Of a DNA stretch of 64,000 nt, positions 27,620-37,365 are shown in pieces; the first letter of the stretch is position 1, and each line of letters starts with the position of its first letter. The stretch lies in contig CAZVWQ010000003.1 in assembly GCA_964631275.1 (NCBI GenBank), forward strand, positions 26,510 to 90,509, written 5' to 3'. This DNA comes from CAZVWQ01 sp964631275 (GTDB taxonomy: Bacteria; Patescibacteriota; JACMRA01). The position numbers and the translations under genes are program-made. The notes beneath the pieces are model-generated. The model worked only from the letters and a program-made list of their open reading frames with translations, was not told where the DNA came from and did not search any database.

Positions 27620-28363
27620 ATGCTCCTTGCAGGCTTTCAAAAACTAACTCTTATTGATTACCCTAGTAAAATTGCTGCGGTGTGCTTTACTCAAGGTTGT
27701 AATTTTGATTGTCCTTTTTGTCATAATCCTGAGCAAATCAAAACTTTTAGTTCGCAAAAAAACTGTCCGCTAGTGCTTAACTTTAAAAGAAAAACTAAAG
27801 AGTTTTTGGAATTTCTAAAAACTAGAAAAGGAAAATTAGAGGGGGTCTGCATTACTGGTGGAGAGCCAACTTTACAACCTGATCTAATAGACTTTATTAA
27901 ACAAATTAAAGATTTAGGATTTTTGGTAAAATTAGATTCTAACGGATCTAATCCGCAAGTTTTAGAAAAAGTTTTTGCTCAGAAGTTAGTTGATTATGTG
28001 GCCATGGATATCAAGCACACAGCCAAAAAATACCGCCTAGCCATGGGTAAAAAAATGGATATAAAAAAAATTAAGAAGAGTATTAGCTTAATCAAAAATT
28101 CTGGAATTGATTATGAATTTCGCACTACCACTGTACCTGGCATTCATACCGAAGAGGACTTTAATGGAATTGCTGATTTAATAAAAAATCTAAGTCCGTC
28201 AAACCTAAGCCTACCCAAATTTTATATCCAGGAATTTAGAGATGTGAGGATTAATGATCCAAATCTAATTACTATAACTAGTCAAAAATCTATCGATCTA
28301 AACAAAGTCAAAAAAATTCTGGAATTACAAGAAATCGAAACAATGGTGAGATGGAATAATTAA
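27620..28363 (+). CDS. nrdG: Anaerobic ribonucleotide reductase activating protein (radical SAM)
   Basis: 247 aa. CFTQGCNFDCPFCHNPEQI holds the CxxxCxxC cluster of radical SAM enzymes; GVCITGGEPTLQPD is the GGE SAM-binding motif. The protein belongs to the NrdG/pyruvate-formate-lyase-activase type that makes the glycyl radical on its partner. NrdD lies 0.6 kb downstream on the same strand, which decides the assignment. Longer than E. coli NrdG (154 aa), like the NrdG2 forms seen in many anaerobes. Confidence 0.87.
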   Translation: MLLAGFQKLTLIDYPSKIAAVCFTQGCNFDCPFCHNPEQIKTFSSQKNCPLVLNFKRKTKEFLEFLKTRKGKLEGVCITGGEPTLQPDLIDFIKQIKDLGFLVKLDSNGSNPQVLEKVFAQKLVDYVAMDIKHTAKKYRLAMGKKMDIKKIKKSISLIKNSGIDYEFRTTTVPGIHTEEDFNGIADLIKNLSPSNLSLPKFYIQEFRDVRINDPNLITITSQKSIDLNKVKKILELQEIETMVRWNN

Positions 28364-28412
28364 AAATTAGAATTCTAAACTGCACTATTATTTTTTATTA
28401 AAACTAAAAATT

Positions 28413-28840
28413 ATGTCCCAAGAAAAAACTAAAAACCAAACCTTAGAAAAACTAAAGTTTAGTGTAGAATTTGCTAATCCTCTAGAGGATACAAAAAAAT
28501 GGTATATTTTTGCTTACAAAATAATATTGATAATGAAAAGAAATTTATTATTAGCTTTTCGATAATCTACTTTTTTATTTTCCTAGTAATTTTTTATTAC
28601 TTTATCGATGGAAACTTTCTAATTTCTATTTTTGTATCTTTTATGCTAGGGTTAGTTTTGTATCTTCTTTTACCAAAAGCAACCTTCTTAAGAAAACAAG
28701 CAGTCACAAAAAAAGGTGCTCAATTATTCGAAGTCAGATCTATAGATTTTTATAAACATAAAATTATCATTAAGCAACCAAATTCTGAGAAAACTATTAA
28801 TTATTCTGGATTTATAAATTTTTTTGAAACTCAGGAATAA
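28413..28840 (+). CDS. Two-span membrane protein, probably frameshifted at an A7 run
   Basis: An ATG at 28413 opens a frame (KLKFSVEFANPLEDTKK) that soon runs out of frame at seven A (28492-28498), while a second frame starting nominally at 28499 continues for 113 codons to 28840. One extra A would join them. The long part has two hydrophobic spans (FIISFSIIYFFIFLVIFYYF, then ISIFVSFMLGLVLYLLL) and a polar beta-rich tail. A sequence homologous to the first part (KPKFSVEFVNSL) occurs again at 30871-30920. Not recognised. It lies between nrdG and nrdD. Confidence 0.5.
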
Positions 28841-29000
28841 TTATTTATTATGGTAAACGAAGTTCAGGCTTCAATTTAGCCAAAAAAACATTTTACTTAA
28901 CAGCAGATTGACTTTATTAAATACAAAATAAAAACTGAAAAATAAATTTTTAATTCTTCAATTTTACAAACTTTTTAACTCAAATTTTTAACTAAAAATT

Positions 29001-30839
29001 ATGCTCTCAATCAATCCAAAAAATACAACTGATCTAATCGAAAAATACCTTCAAGAGCTTGACTGGCAAGTAAAGGAAAACGCTAATATGGGCTACTCTT
29101 TACAAGGTATGCGTAACTATATTTCTAACGAAGTAACCAAGGATTTTTGGTTATCAAAAATTTATCCAAAAGATGTAGCTGATAGCCATGTTGATGGAGA
29201 TTTTCATATTCATGATTTAGGCGAACTTAACTCTTATTGTGTTGGTTGGGATCTGCAAGATTTGCTCCTAACTGGGTTCACTGGAGTCGCTGGTAAGGTG
29301 GAGTGCAAACCAGCCAAGCATCTATCTTCGGCTTTAGGTCAGATGGTCAACTTTATATTTACCATGCAGGGTGAAACTGCAGGAGCACAGGCTTTTAGTA
29401 ATTTTGACACTTTATTAGCTCCTTTTATTCGGTATGACAACTTAGATTACCAAACAGTCAAACAAGAAATTCAGAGTTTTGTTTTTAATATGAATGTAGC
29501 TACTAGGGTTGGTTTTCAAACACCTTTTAGTAATTTGACTATGGATCTTAACCCTCCAAAATATCTAGTCGATCAGCACGTGATTATCGGAGGCAAACCA
29601 CAAAAAGAGGTTTATGCAGATTTTCAAGAAGAAATGGATATTATCAATAGAGCCTTTGCTGAAGTTATGATTGAGGGCGATGCTAGTGGGCGAATCTTTA
29701 CTTTTCCAATTCCAACCTATAATCTAAGCAAAAATTTTAATTGGAATGATGAAAGAATTGAGTCAATCTGGGAAATGACTGCTAAGTACGGGATTCCTTA
29801 TTTTGCTAACTATATTAATTCTGACATGGATCCAGAGGATGCTCGAAGTATGTGTTGCAGGCTTAGACTAGACAACAGAGAATTACGAAAACGTGGTGGT
29901 GGTTTATTTGGTTCTAATCCTTTAACTGGCTCTATTGGAGTAGTTACGATCAACCTGCCAAGACTTGGTTACACCTCTAGAAGCAAGGAAGAGTTTTATC
30001 ATAAATTAGAAAAACTAATGGATTTGGCTAAAGAAAGTCTAGTAATTAAAAGAGAAGTTATTGAAAAATATACTGATGAAGGTCTGTATCCGTATACCAA
30101 ATTTTATCTTAGAGCAGTCAAAGGTAAATCTGGGAAGTACTGGTCTAACCACTTTTCTACTATCGGTTTGTTAGGTCTCAACGAAGCTAGCCAAAATTTA
30201 TTTGGTAAAGACTTAACTACTTCTGAAGGGCAAGAATTTGGAGAGGAAGTTCTGGAGTTCATGCGAGCAAAAATTGGTGACTTTCAAGACAAAACTGCAG
30301 ATTTGTTTAATCTAGAAGCTACTCCAGCTGAAGGAACAGCTTATCGACTAGCAAAATTAGACCAACGAAAATTTGATTTAGGAAAAGAACCAAAATTAAT
30401 ATTCGGTAATCAAATGGCTGTAGCTGAGTCTGGAGCTGAGCCTTATTACACCAATTCTTCTCAATTGCCAGTTTATTTTACTGAAGATATTTTTACAGCT
30501 TTGGACATGCAAGACAAGTTACAGACTAAATACACAGGTGGAACTGTTTTTCATGGTTTTTTGGGTGAGAGAATCAACGATATACAAACAGTCAAAAAAA
30601 TGATCAAAACCATCGCCGAAAATTATGAATTGCCATATTTTACCTTAACTCCGACTTTCTCTATTTGTCCGACTCATGGATACGTTTCTGGCGAACACCA
30701 CAACTGTCCTACCTGCCGAGCCGAATGTGAAGTTTACTCTCGAGTGGTTGGCTATATCAGGCCAGTTAAGCAGTGGAACCACGGCAAAAAACAAGAATTT
30801 GCAGAAAGGAAAGAGTTTGTATTAGTGGAGGATAAATAA
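29001..30839 (+). CDS. nrdD: Anaerobic (class III) ribonucleoside-triphosphate reductase
   Basis: 612 aa. No N-terminal ATP cone is obvious. The barrel core includes GWDLQDLLLTGFTGV, CKPAKHLSSALGQMVNF, NMNVATRVGFQTPFSNLTMD and SMCCRLRLDNRELRKRGGG. The C-terminus has the zinc site (ICPTHGY, CPTCRAEC) and the glycyl-radical loop RVVGYIRPVKQWNHGK, where Gly carries the radical made by NrdG. The protein reduces NTPs to dNTPs without oxygen, so this organism can grow anaerobically. With nrdA truncated, this is the only complete reductase in the window. Confidence 0.93.
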   Translation: MLSINPKNTTDLIEKYLQELDWQVKENANMGYSLQGMRNYISNEVTKDFWLSKIYPKDVADSHVDGDFHIHDLGELNSYCVGWDLQDLLLTGFTGVAGKVECKPAKHLSSALGQMVNFIFTMQGETAGAQAFSNFDTLLAPFIRYDNLDYQTVKQEIQSFVFNMNVATRVGFQTPFSNLTMDLNPPKYLVDQHVIIGGKPQKEVYADFQEEMDIINRAFAEVMIEGDASGRIFTFPIPTYNLSKNFNWNDERIESIWEMTAKYGIPYFANYINSDMDPEDARSMCCRLRLDNRELRKRGGGLFGSNPLTGSIGVVTINLPRLGYTSRSKEEFYHKLEKLMDLAKESLVIKREVIEKYTDEGLYPYTKFYLRAVKGKSGKYWSNHFSTIGLLGLNEASQNLFGKDLTTSEGQEFGEEVLEFMRAKIGDFQDKTADLFNLEATPAEGTAYRLAKLDQRKFDLGKEPKLIFGNQMAVAESGAEPYYTNSSQLPVYFTEDIFTALDMQDKLQTKYTGGTVFHGFLGERINDIQTVKKMIKTIAENYELPYFTLTPTFSICPTHGYVSGEHHNCPTCRAECEVYSRVVGYIRPVKQWNHGKKQEFAERKEFVLVEDK

Positions 30840-30985
30840 AAAGTGGAAAACAAGAAAATTCAATATTCAAAATGCTCAATAAAACCAGAAAACCAAAATT
30901 TAGTGTAGAATTTGTTAATAGTCTTGTCTCAAAATAAGTTCAAAATAGCCACTTTTTTTCTTGGAATAGATGAATACTCATAACT

Positions 30986-31156
30986 TTAGTTTAACCTAGT
31001 TTTCCCCATAAATAAAAAGGGTAAATCAACTATTTTTCTAATTATGGGAACGACTATTGGCCAGCCTTCGAATGTCGAGCCTTGATGATCGTCTGGAGCT
31101 GGTCTACGTCGAATCTCCCCAATCCCCGGTGTGAATACTACGTGTCCTTTTGGCAT
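30986..31156 (-). CDS. Short ORF of higher GC than its surroundings
   Basis: 56 codons from the ATG at 31154-31156: KGHVVFTPGIGEIRRRPAP, then DDHQGSTFEGWPIVV and PIIRKIVDLPFLFMGK. It starts 23 bases after the stop of the next gene upstream on the same strand. The first half is clearly richer in G+C than the flanking DNA and the residue composition looks protein-like. No family recognised; a remnant of a longer imported gene is possible. Confidence 0.4.
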   Translation of the reverse strand: MPKGHVVFTPGIGEIRRRPAPDDHQGSTFEGWPIVVPIIRKIVDLPFLFMGKTRLN

Positions 31157-31179
31157 AAAATAGGGTTTGTTGGAAATTA

Positions 31180-31491
31180 CTATTTTTGCTCTAGTACCTC
31201 TTTTAAAACAATGTAAGTTGCTCTTCCAATCTCTACCTCTTGGCCAATCTCTACCTCTTGGCCACCTTTATTTCTAAATTTCAAAAATACGTTAACATGG
31301 CCAGCCTTATTTGATATTCTTCCAGAAAGTTCAACTGATTCTAAGTCTTTGGGATCATACGAAAATATATAAAGTCCAATAAGACAATTAATTTTACCGC
31401 TAAAAGTCATATTTTGTATTTCTCTTCTTAATTCTTCGGCTCTTTTTTCAATTATATCCTTAACTTGAGGAGATTGATACATTTCATCCAT
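31180..31491 (-). CDS. Hypothetical protein, 103 aa
   Basis: A soluble protein with an N-terminal helix (SPQVKDIIEKRAEELRREIQ) and a beta-rich C-terminal part (ESVELSGRISNKAGHVNVFL). An 18-base tandem duplication at about 31228-31264 repeats GQEVEI twice. Not recognised. The gene lies between the short ORF at 30986 and mutM, all on the minus strand. Confidence 0.5.
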   Translation of the reverse strand: MDEMYQSPQVKDIIEKRAEELRREIQNMTFSGKINCLIGLYIFSYDPKDLESVELSGRISNKAGHVNVFLKFRNKGGQEVEIGQEVEIGRATYIVLKEVLEQK

Positions 31492-31574
31492 AAAAATAAT
31501 TTATACTTTGTATAAGTTTAATTGTTACTTAATATTATACTACATTTTTTATTTTTTTGTAAAGTGGTATTTTT

Positions 31575-32486
31575 CTATTTCTGATCATGAGTGCAGTAAA
31601 CCGTGGTTCTGCCAGCTAATTGGATTTTTTTGAGTGTTCTTCCACACTTGTAGCATGGTTTGCCTCCGCGGTTGTAGACCATGTGCTCTTTGGCATAATT
31701 TCCCCTCGAGCCGTCAGCTAGGAGATAGTTGGCTACTGAGGAGCCGCCAAGATCGACCGCTCTAGGCAGGATTGTCTTGATACCTTCGTAGAGTTTTTGC
31801 AATTCTTTTTTGGTCAGGCTCTTACCTCTCCTGGTTGGCCTAACTCCAGCGTAGAAGGCAACCTCGTCAGCGTAGATATTACCGAGGCCGACGACTACGC
31901 TTTGATCTAAGAAGATCTTTTTGATTGGACTTTGCCTGGCTTTCATTAATCTATAAAAATCTTCAAAATCAAAATCTTCTAAAGGCTCAAAGCCAAGACC
32001 GGTAAAGTGATTATCTTTTTCAAAAGTTTCTCTACTATCATAATAAAGCAAGTAGCCGAATTGCCGAACGTCATTGTAGTATAAAGTCCCATTACTTAGT
32101 TCAAAATTGACGTAGGTATGCTTGTGAGGTAGTTTGACTTCTGATTCTTGGATAGGATGACCTCCAGCGATAATTGTCTGTTTTTGTGTTTTTCTTTTTT
32201 CTTTGGGTGCAAAGACTAGTTGTCCGGTCATCTTGAGATGGACTAACATTAAAGAACAATCTTGAAATTCAAATAGCAAATTCTTAGCTCTACGATTAAT
32301 TTTGGTAATTGTTTTATTGGTTATTTTTTGTTCAAATTCTTGAGCTTTTTGGTTAGAACTCTCTCTCTTAGTGCCTGAGCTTGTGACTAATTTTGGCAAA
32401 CTGACTTTAACCAGATTGACTTTCTGGCCAATTATCCAAGGTATTAAGCTTCTTCTGAGAGCTTCAACTTCTGGTAATTCAGGCAT
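31575..32486 (-). CDS. mutM: Formamidopyrimidine-DNA glycosylase
   Basis: 303 aa. The N-terminal MPELPEVEALRRSL supplies the catalytic Pro/Glu. KMTGQLVF, then GLGNIYADEVAFYAGVRP and the C-terminal zinc finger PCYKCG...YCTHDQ identify Fpg/MutM, which excises 8-oxoguanine. The last finger ligand, normally Cys in CPxCQ, is replaced (CTHDQ), so metal binding may use His or Asp or be weak. The start overlaps the recO-like gene by 8 bases, forming a small DNA-repair operon. Confidence 0.93.
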   Translation of the reverse strand: MPELPEVEALRRSLIPWIIGQKVNLVKVSLPKLVTSSGTKRESSNQKAQEFEQKITNKTITKINRRAKNLLFEFQDCSLMLVHLKMTGQLVFAPKEKRKTQKQTIIAGGHPIQESEVKLPHKHTYVNFELSNGTLYYNDVRQFGYLLYYDSRETFEKDNHFTGLGFEPLEDFDFEDFYRLMKARQSPIKKIFLDQSVVVGLGNIYADEVAFYAGVRPTRRGKSLTKKELQKLYEGIKTILPRAVDLGGSSVANYLLADGSRGNYAKEHMVYNRGGKPCYKCGRTLKKIQLAGRTTVYCTHDQK

Positions 32487-32907
32487 TGAATCCTAAGTTT
32501 TGGTTTAATTTGAATTCAAAATCTTGCAGACTAACTTGCTTGAGACTACTACTTCCAAAAAAATTAATTAAAAAATCTAAAACGTCAGAATTTTGATTTT
32601 CTTTGACTTGTTTATCAATGATTTGGCAGATCTGAGAGAGTTTGATGAACTCACTAAAGCTAGAAGGATTACAGATTTGCTCATATCTGAGAATATGTTT
32701 TAAGATCCAATTTTTTTTAGTTTTTACAATTTCACAATCTAGCATAAAACTTGGTTGCAACAAATGTTGGTACTTGTATTCACTAAACTCGCAAGGGAGT
32801 TTAATTTTGAAGTATTCATCCTGACTAAGAAAGTTGACATAACTAATCTTAAAGATTTTGTCCTGAAAAATACTAACCGCAATTCCTTTGATAGTTTTAG
32901 TTTCCAC
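32479..32907 (-). CDS. Short RecO-like protein
   Basis: 142 aa. The opening ETKTIKGIAVSIFQDKIFKI resembles the RecO OB-fold start, LLQPSFMLDCEIVKTKKNW the middle strand, and LQDFEFKLNQNLGF the RecO motif FElkLLxxLGyxP at the end. The C-terminal zinc finger and helical domain of full RecO (about 240 aa) are missing. RecO loads RecA on SSB-coated DNA. The overlap with mutM supports a repair role. Divergent, so the call is moderate. Confidence 0.58.
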   Translation of the reverse strand: METKTIKGIAVSIFQDKIFKISYVNFLSQDEYFKIKLPCEFSEYKYQHLLQPSFMLDCEIVKTKKNWILKHILRYEQICNPSSFSEFIKLSQICQIIDKQVKENQNSDVLDFLINFFGSSSLKQVSLQDFEFKLNQNLGFNA

Positions 32908-33151
32908 AGTTTTTTATTTATAAATTTAACTTGTTCAAATTAAAATAATTCTAAGACTTGGGCAAGAAGACAGTTAATTATTATCAGGTTTTTATAACTT
33001 TTGAACCAGTCTTACATTCATAGGTAACTCATTACACCTCTTCCGCTAATCGTTACGGTAATTACCCATTAACGATTTAACTTAGATAAAGGATTTATTT
33101 CCTTGCAAAGAGTTAAATTTAGGGTAATAACAAGTGGATTGGGTATAGTAT
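32908..33151. repeat. Repeat copy (TTACCGTAACGATTAGCGGA family)
   Basis: 33020-33150, read in reverse, runs from TATACCCAATCCACTTGTTA through ACCCTAAATTTAACTCTTTG to TAATTACCGTAACGATTAG. It matches 25555-25665 and 42590-42700 and, partly, 62525-62580. Confidence 0.65.
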
Positions 33152-35185
33152 TTAGGTTACTAACTCATCTTCAATAGTAATTTCTAACCTAGAAGGTATT
33201 CCTGGCATTGGTAAGCCAGCCTCTCTTCGTTCGATAGTTTTGATATTTGGATATTGTTTTTGTAAATCTCTCTTAGCTTGTTCAAATTCTGATGAAGTTA
33301 AAGTTTGAGAAATAACCTTTTTATCAAAGTTATTCTTTTGGATATACTTGAAGTTGACGACCAAAGTTATCTTGTTATTAACGTTATTAAAACTACCCTC
33401 AGAACTCAAAATTTTAGCCTCTTCTAGGTTTCTAACATCTACAAATTTTGCGGCTAAGACTTCTTCTAAAGCTAGGCTATCCAGATAATAAACTTCTAAA
33501 TATGCTCTAGCATCTACAGATAAGTCTTCGGTGATAGTTCCAACCTCATCACTAAAAACATAATCAGTAGAAAATTCTTTAAACCAGTTAGGATTAGTAT
33601 AAATTTTTCTAAGGTTTAATTTTTCGATTTGGTTATTTTTTTCTAATTCAAATTTATCTTGAATTTCAGCTCTAAGCGAACCATAGTTTTCTTCAGTTAT
33701 GACTTTATCATCTGTTTCTTGTTGGTTGTCGATGATTTCTCCAGCTACAGCTCTAACTCTGCTACCAAGACTTTCACCTCGTAAATTAAAAATACTTAAC
33801 TCATCTCCAATTTGAAGAGTTTTGTCTTCCCCAGGCTCTGTAGCTTGAATAGTTATAATCACCGAACCTCCCAAAGGAGGTACTCTAAAGGTTCCAGGAT
33901 TACCATTTTGAGCTACCTGTCTATATCTATCCCCATTAGAATTAATTAAGATAATCCCCTCTCTATCAAAAAAAATAGCATTTCCGCTGTCATTAATAAC
34001 CTCTACATCGCCGATTACTCGATCAACCTCTTTAACAACATTAGTATCTAGTTTTCTTTGAGCTGAAGAATTTAAGATAACTTCTTTAGACCGAAATTTT
34101 TCAACTGGAATGTTAATAGTTTCAGTCCTTTCTTTAGTTACACTAACAACATCAATTGTATAGACTGTAGTTGGAAAAAAATTGATAAAACTAAAGACCA
34201 ACAAACTTAAAGACAAAGAAGCCACGGTAAATTGTAAAACTTTCTCTACTTTAGTAGGGGGAAGGTATTCTTCTTCTGGCTCTTGGCTAGGTTGATAATC
34301 TCTAGAGTCTAACTCGTCTGTTATGCTATTTTCAGTTTTGATCTCAAATGTTTTTTGTAACTCTTTTAGAGCCTTACGAGTGGAGTCAATTTTTTCTAGC
34401 CAAGAATCTAAATTTTGTTTAACTTTGTCTTTTGACTCTTCTATTTTGTCTCCAATTTTTGGTTCTTCTATCTTTCCTAAAAGACTACTTCGTTGATAGC
34501 CTTGATCTTTAAGTAACTCATCAACCGCAAAACCAGCTGGAGTAATAGAACTATCAGGTCTAAGAATTGTATCTTTAGTTTCTTTTTGAGAATTATTAGT
34601 TTCTTGTAGTATAAACTTTCTACCTTCTTCTATTTCAGGCTTATCTTCTTGAAGATTGTTAACAGTTGTTTTTTCAGCTTCCTTAATTTCATCTTCTAGA
34701 TATTCTTTTTTATAAATTTTTTGTTCGTAGTTTCCTTCTTCTTTTTTACCAAAAAGATTTTTATATATGGCTTGAATCTTAGATGAGTGTTTTTTTGTTT
34801 TTGGTTCTTGTTTGTCTATTTTTTTTGGTAACAGTTCAAGTTTGATGTTACCTTTTTCGTCTCTGTAGGGCTTATAGACATCAATATAAGTCGGCTCATA
34901 ATTAGGTTTTTTGAAACTGTTTTCACCAAAAGGATTTGATGCTGGAACTACTTCAACGTTAGAATCATGTAAAAATTCCATAATTCTGGGGTCAGAGCTA
35001 GTCCAATAAATTTTTTTTGGGTAATTATTTAATTGATAATTAAAAACACTAAAAGAAATATAAGTCTCCATAAAACTAGGCAAGCTCTCCAGACTAATTA
35101 CTACCTCAATACTAGAATCATTAACTAGTTGAGCTAGGCTTGCTAGAACTGATTGCTTTGTAGTGTGGCGATTAATTCTTAACAT
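33152..35185 (-). CDS. Baseplate-J-like/anchored surface-complex protein typical of Patescibacteria
   Basis: 677 aa, single membrane span. Residues 1-75 form an alpha/beta domain (SIEVVISLESLPSFMETYIS, PKKIYWTSSDPRIMEFLHD). Residues 85-310 are charged and low-complexity. A span at about 317-335 (TVASLSLSLLVFSFINFF) puts the last 340 residues outside. That part is beta-rich, with a GGSVIITIQATEPGEDK segment. The order N-terminal Rossmann-like domain, charged linker, span and large external part recalls the CPR proteins annotated 'baseplate J/gp47-like'. The function is unproven; cell-surface attachment or secretion is an inference. Confidence 0.5.
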   Translation of the reverse strand: MLRINRHTTKQSVLASLAQLVNDSSIEVVISLESLPSFMETYISFSVFNYQLNNYPKKIYWTSSDPRIMEFLHDSNVEVVPASNPFGENSFKKPNYEPTYIDVYKPYRDEKGNIKLELLPKKIDKQEPKTKKHSSKIQAIYKNLFGKKEEGNYEQKIYKKEYLEDEIKEAEKTTVNNLQEDKPEIEEGRKFILQETNNSQKETKDTILRPDSSITPAGFAVDELLKDQGYQRSSLLGKIEEPKIGDKIEESKDKVKQNLDSWLEKIDSTRKALKELQKTFEIKTENSITDELDSRDYQPSQEPEEEYLPPTKVEKVLQFTVASLSLSLLVFSFINFFPTTVYTIDVVSVTKERTETINIPVEKFRSKEVILNSSAQRKLDTNVVKEVDRVIGDVEVINDSGNAIFFDREGIILINSNGDRYRQVAQNGNPGTFRVPPLGGSVIITIQATEPGEDKTLQIGDELSIFNLRGESLGSRVRAVAGEIIDNQQETDDKVITEENYGSLRAEIQDKFELEKNNQIEKLNLRKIYTNPNWFKEFSTDYVFSDEVGTITEDLSVDARAYLEVYYLDSLALEEVLAAKFVDVRNLEEAKILSSEGSFNNVNNKITLVVNFKYIQKNNFDKKVISQTLTSSEFEQAKRDLQKQYPNIKTIERREAGLPMPGIPSRLEITIEDELVT

Positions 35186-35874
35186 AGCAAAAAAATACCC
35201 GAGATTAGAATTTATTGATTTGGATACAATATATGATTTAAAAAAATATTCTTGGATAAAACTGGTCTGTTCGTATTTATATTTTTTTTGTTAGTTTTGT
35301 CCATAACTTAGAGTTATAAAATTGAAACCCAAAAACAAATGTTAATCAAGCTGAAGAATAGGTTTTGAGACAAGCTTAATATTTTACAAAAAAATCTCAG
35401 TTACTTTTTAGTAAATCTGATTATCAAAAAAACAATAAAAGATAGTCTTACAGAATATATTTTAGATAGTTTTTATAGAGGCTGGTTGGATATTAGTTAC
35501 ATTCAACACAAACCAAATTTTAGTTTTTCTTGAAATTTATTTAGGTTTTAACTAGGTCTAAATAATACAAAAAAAGTCAATTTACCTTTTTTTATGGTAA
35601 AAAGTAATTCAACTAAAATAATAAATTTTTGTTTATTTTAAGCTGGAAAATAGCTGTTTTTATTTATTTTGCGACAATTTTATTAATAACTTGCTAAAGT
35701 TTAGTACCGAATCCTTACCTATTTTAAAGAATATATCTAAATCTTTTTTAGGTTTTTAGGCTAGATATTTTTTATTTTAGGGTATTAAATAAATAATAAA
35801 AACAAAGCTGAATCGGGTATATATAATTTTAGGGATTTTTTTATTAAAAATAAACAAGCTGTGAAATCTAAAAA
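35186..35874. repeat. Long AT-rich spacer with a repeat copy
   Basis: 35288-35380 (GTCCATAACTTAGAGTTATA to GGTTTTGAGACAAGCTTAA) is a copy of the family at 27438, 36783 and 51270. The rest is AT-rich with no ORF or RNA gene seen. Confidence 0.5.
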
Positions 35875-35949
35875 TGGTAGCGCTACGGGGAATCGAACCC
35901 CGGTTACCGGAATGAGAATCCGGCGTCCTAGCCGTTAGACGATAGCGCC
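35875..35949 (-). tRNA. tRNA-Glu (CTC anticodon)
   Basis: 75 bases on the minus strand, CCA encoded. The acceptor GGCGCTA pairs with TAGCGCT (first pair G-T), the anticodon stem-loop is CCGGATTCTCATTCCGG with CTC in the loop, and the T-arm is CCGGGGTTCGAATCCCCG. It stands alone in a long intergenic region. Confidence 0.96.
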
Positions 35950-37131
35950 AAAAACCTGACTAGAAGGTTTGTATTCAATACAAGCTAATTTTATTTTTGT
36001 AATCTTAATTTTTGATTTAAATTAGATTCAATAAAGATTAAAGAGAAATATTTAAAAATTCAAAAAGTCTTAACGAGTTGATCTGAGTATAAATAAAATA
36101 AAAGCGATCATTCTATAAATTTGCTACTTTTTATTTTAATAAAATAAACAAAAAACAGATTATTTTTTTGAACAACGAGGCAAGTTTTAATTTTATACTC
36201 AATTCAGTTTCAAAATTTATATTTTTAAATCTTAAAAAGCTACAAAGTACCTTTAAAATCCAATTAAACTTAGTTCTGGTGTTAAATTTGGTTATAAAAT
36301 GGGTATAGAGATCAAATAATATTCTGTATAGTATAATACTATTTTCCGGTGTTTTTTGAGTATAGATAAGTCTATAGGTGGTATTTTTTGAGCAATTTTG
36401 CGGAAGTTGTTAGGCCTGTACCTATTTTTGTGTCAACTTACATGAATTTTTTATACATAAATTAAGTCAAAAGAAGCTAATTGTTTGATTACTAAAAGGT
36501 AATTACGAAAGTTATAAGCGTAACAACTGGGGTAAATATAAATTCTTTATAAAACTTATTTAACTATTTATCTTTTAAAATAAATATTTTTAAGTTTTAG
36601 TTGTTTCAAAAATTGTAACTTAAACTACTCTTAACCTAGTATTTTAGATTTTTTATTCAAAACTAACTACAAACCAATTTTTACTTTTAAATTGGTAAAA
36701 AAATTCAAACGAGTTCTATAAATTTTACTCATTTTACTTGAAATTTAATAATTAATTCTTGATTTTTAACAAATCACAGCAATTATGTCTGAAAACCTAT
36801 TTTTTACTGTTAATTAATACTTATTTTATGGGATCAAAGTTTTGTAAATCTAAGTTATAGGACAAGACTAGTGTTTGTTTTATAGTAAACTGCTATAATA
36901 TTTAAAATTTTAAAAACTTTAATTTGAATTGATTTTGAGTAAAAATTTAAAGTATAATTTAACTATTTATTAAATAAAACAAAGCCTTAAAACAAGGCTT
37001 AAGAGCCAAAATTAACATAAAATGCTTTTTACTTTTGGTCAACCATATAAACTACATTAATATTAGCCATTTCATATCAAATCTAAATTTACTTAATTTG
37101 ACAAAAGATATACAAAAAACAACCTTTTTTT
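35950..37131. repeat. Repeat-filled intergenic region (at least five copies)
   Basis: 36191-36303 is a copy of the TATACTCAATTCAGTTTC family. 36402 starts GCGGAAGTTG. 36430-36530 matches 6677-6780. 36572-36720 is a TATAGAACC-family copy ending CAAACGAGTTCTATA. 36783-36880 is an inverted copy of the GTCCTATAACTTAGATTTAC family. 36910-36955 (AATTTGAATTGATTTTGAGT) is shared with 49404. No gene seen. Confidence 0.65.
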
Positions 37132-37335
37132 TAGAACCTATTTAAAAACTATTTTAGCTTTAAAAACGTCTAAGCAGGTTGCTTTTTCTTCTTTGTAATC
37201 AACGTAAAGACGGTTTTTGTTTGAATAAAAATTATTAAACTTACACAAAAAGTTAGTTTTGGTTATTATTTTTTTTAAGGTTAGAACCCTACTTAAAGGA
37301 TTATCCCATCTCAAAATAACCAAACGGGTTCTATA
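37132..37335. repeat. TATAGAACC-family element, 204 bp
   Basis: The ends are inverted: TAGAACCTATTTAAAAA on the left and CAAACGGGTTCTATA on the right. The interior carries a 61-codon minus-strand frame that starts at the right end. It is probably not a gene, but it is open through nearly the whole element. Confidence 0.6.
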
Positions 37336-37365
37336 GTTTTACCTAATTCAGAAAATCCAGTTAAT

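Noticed and set aside
31180..35185. A phage tail or contractile injection system around the baseplate-J-like protein
   Set aside because: No sheath, tube, spike or ATPase gene is found nearby; the neighbours are repair genes and repeats, so the protein is treated as the stand-alone CPR type.
37138..37323. 61-codon frame inside the element at 37132-37335
   Set aside because: It could be a tiny gene of the element, but other copies of the family do not keep it open; listed only as a property of the repeat.
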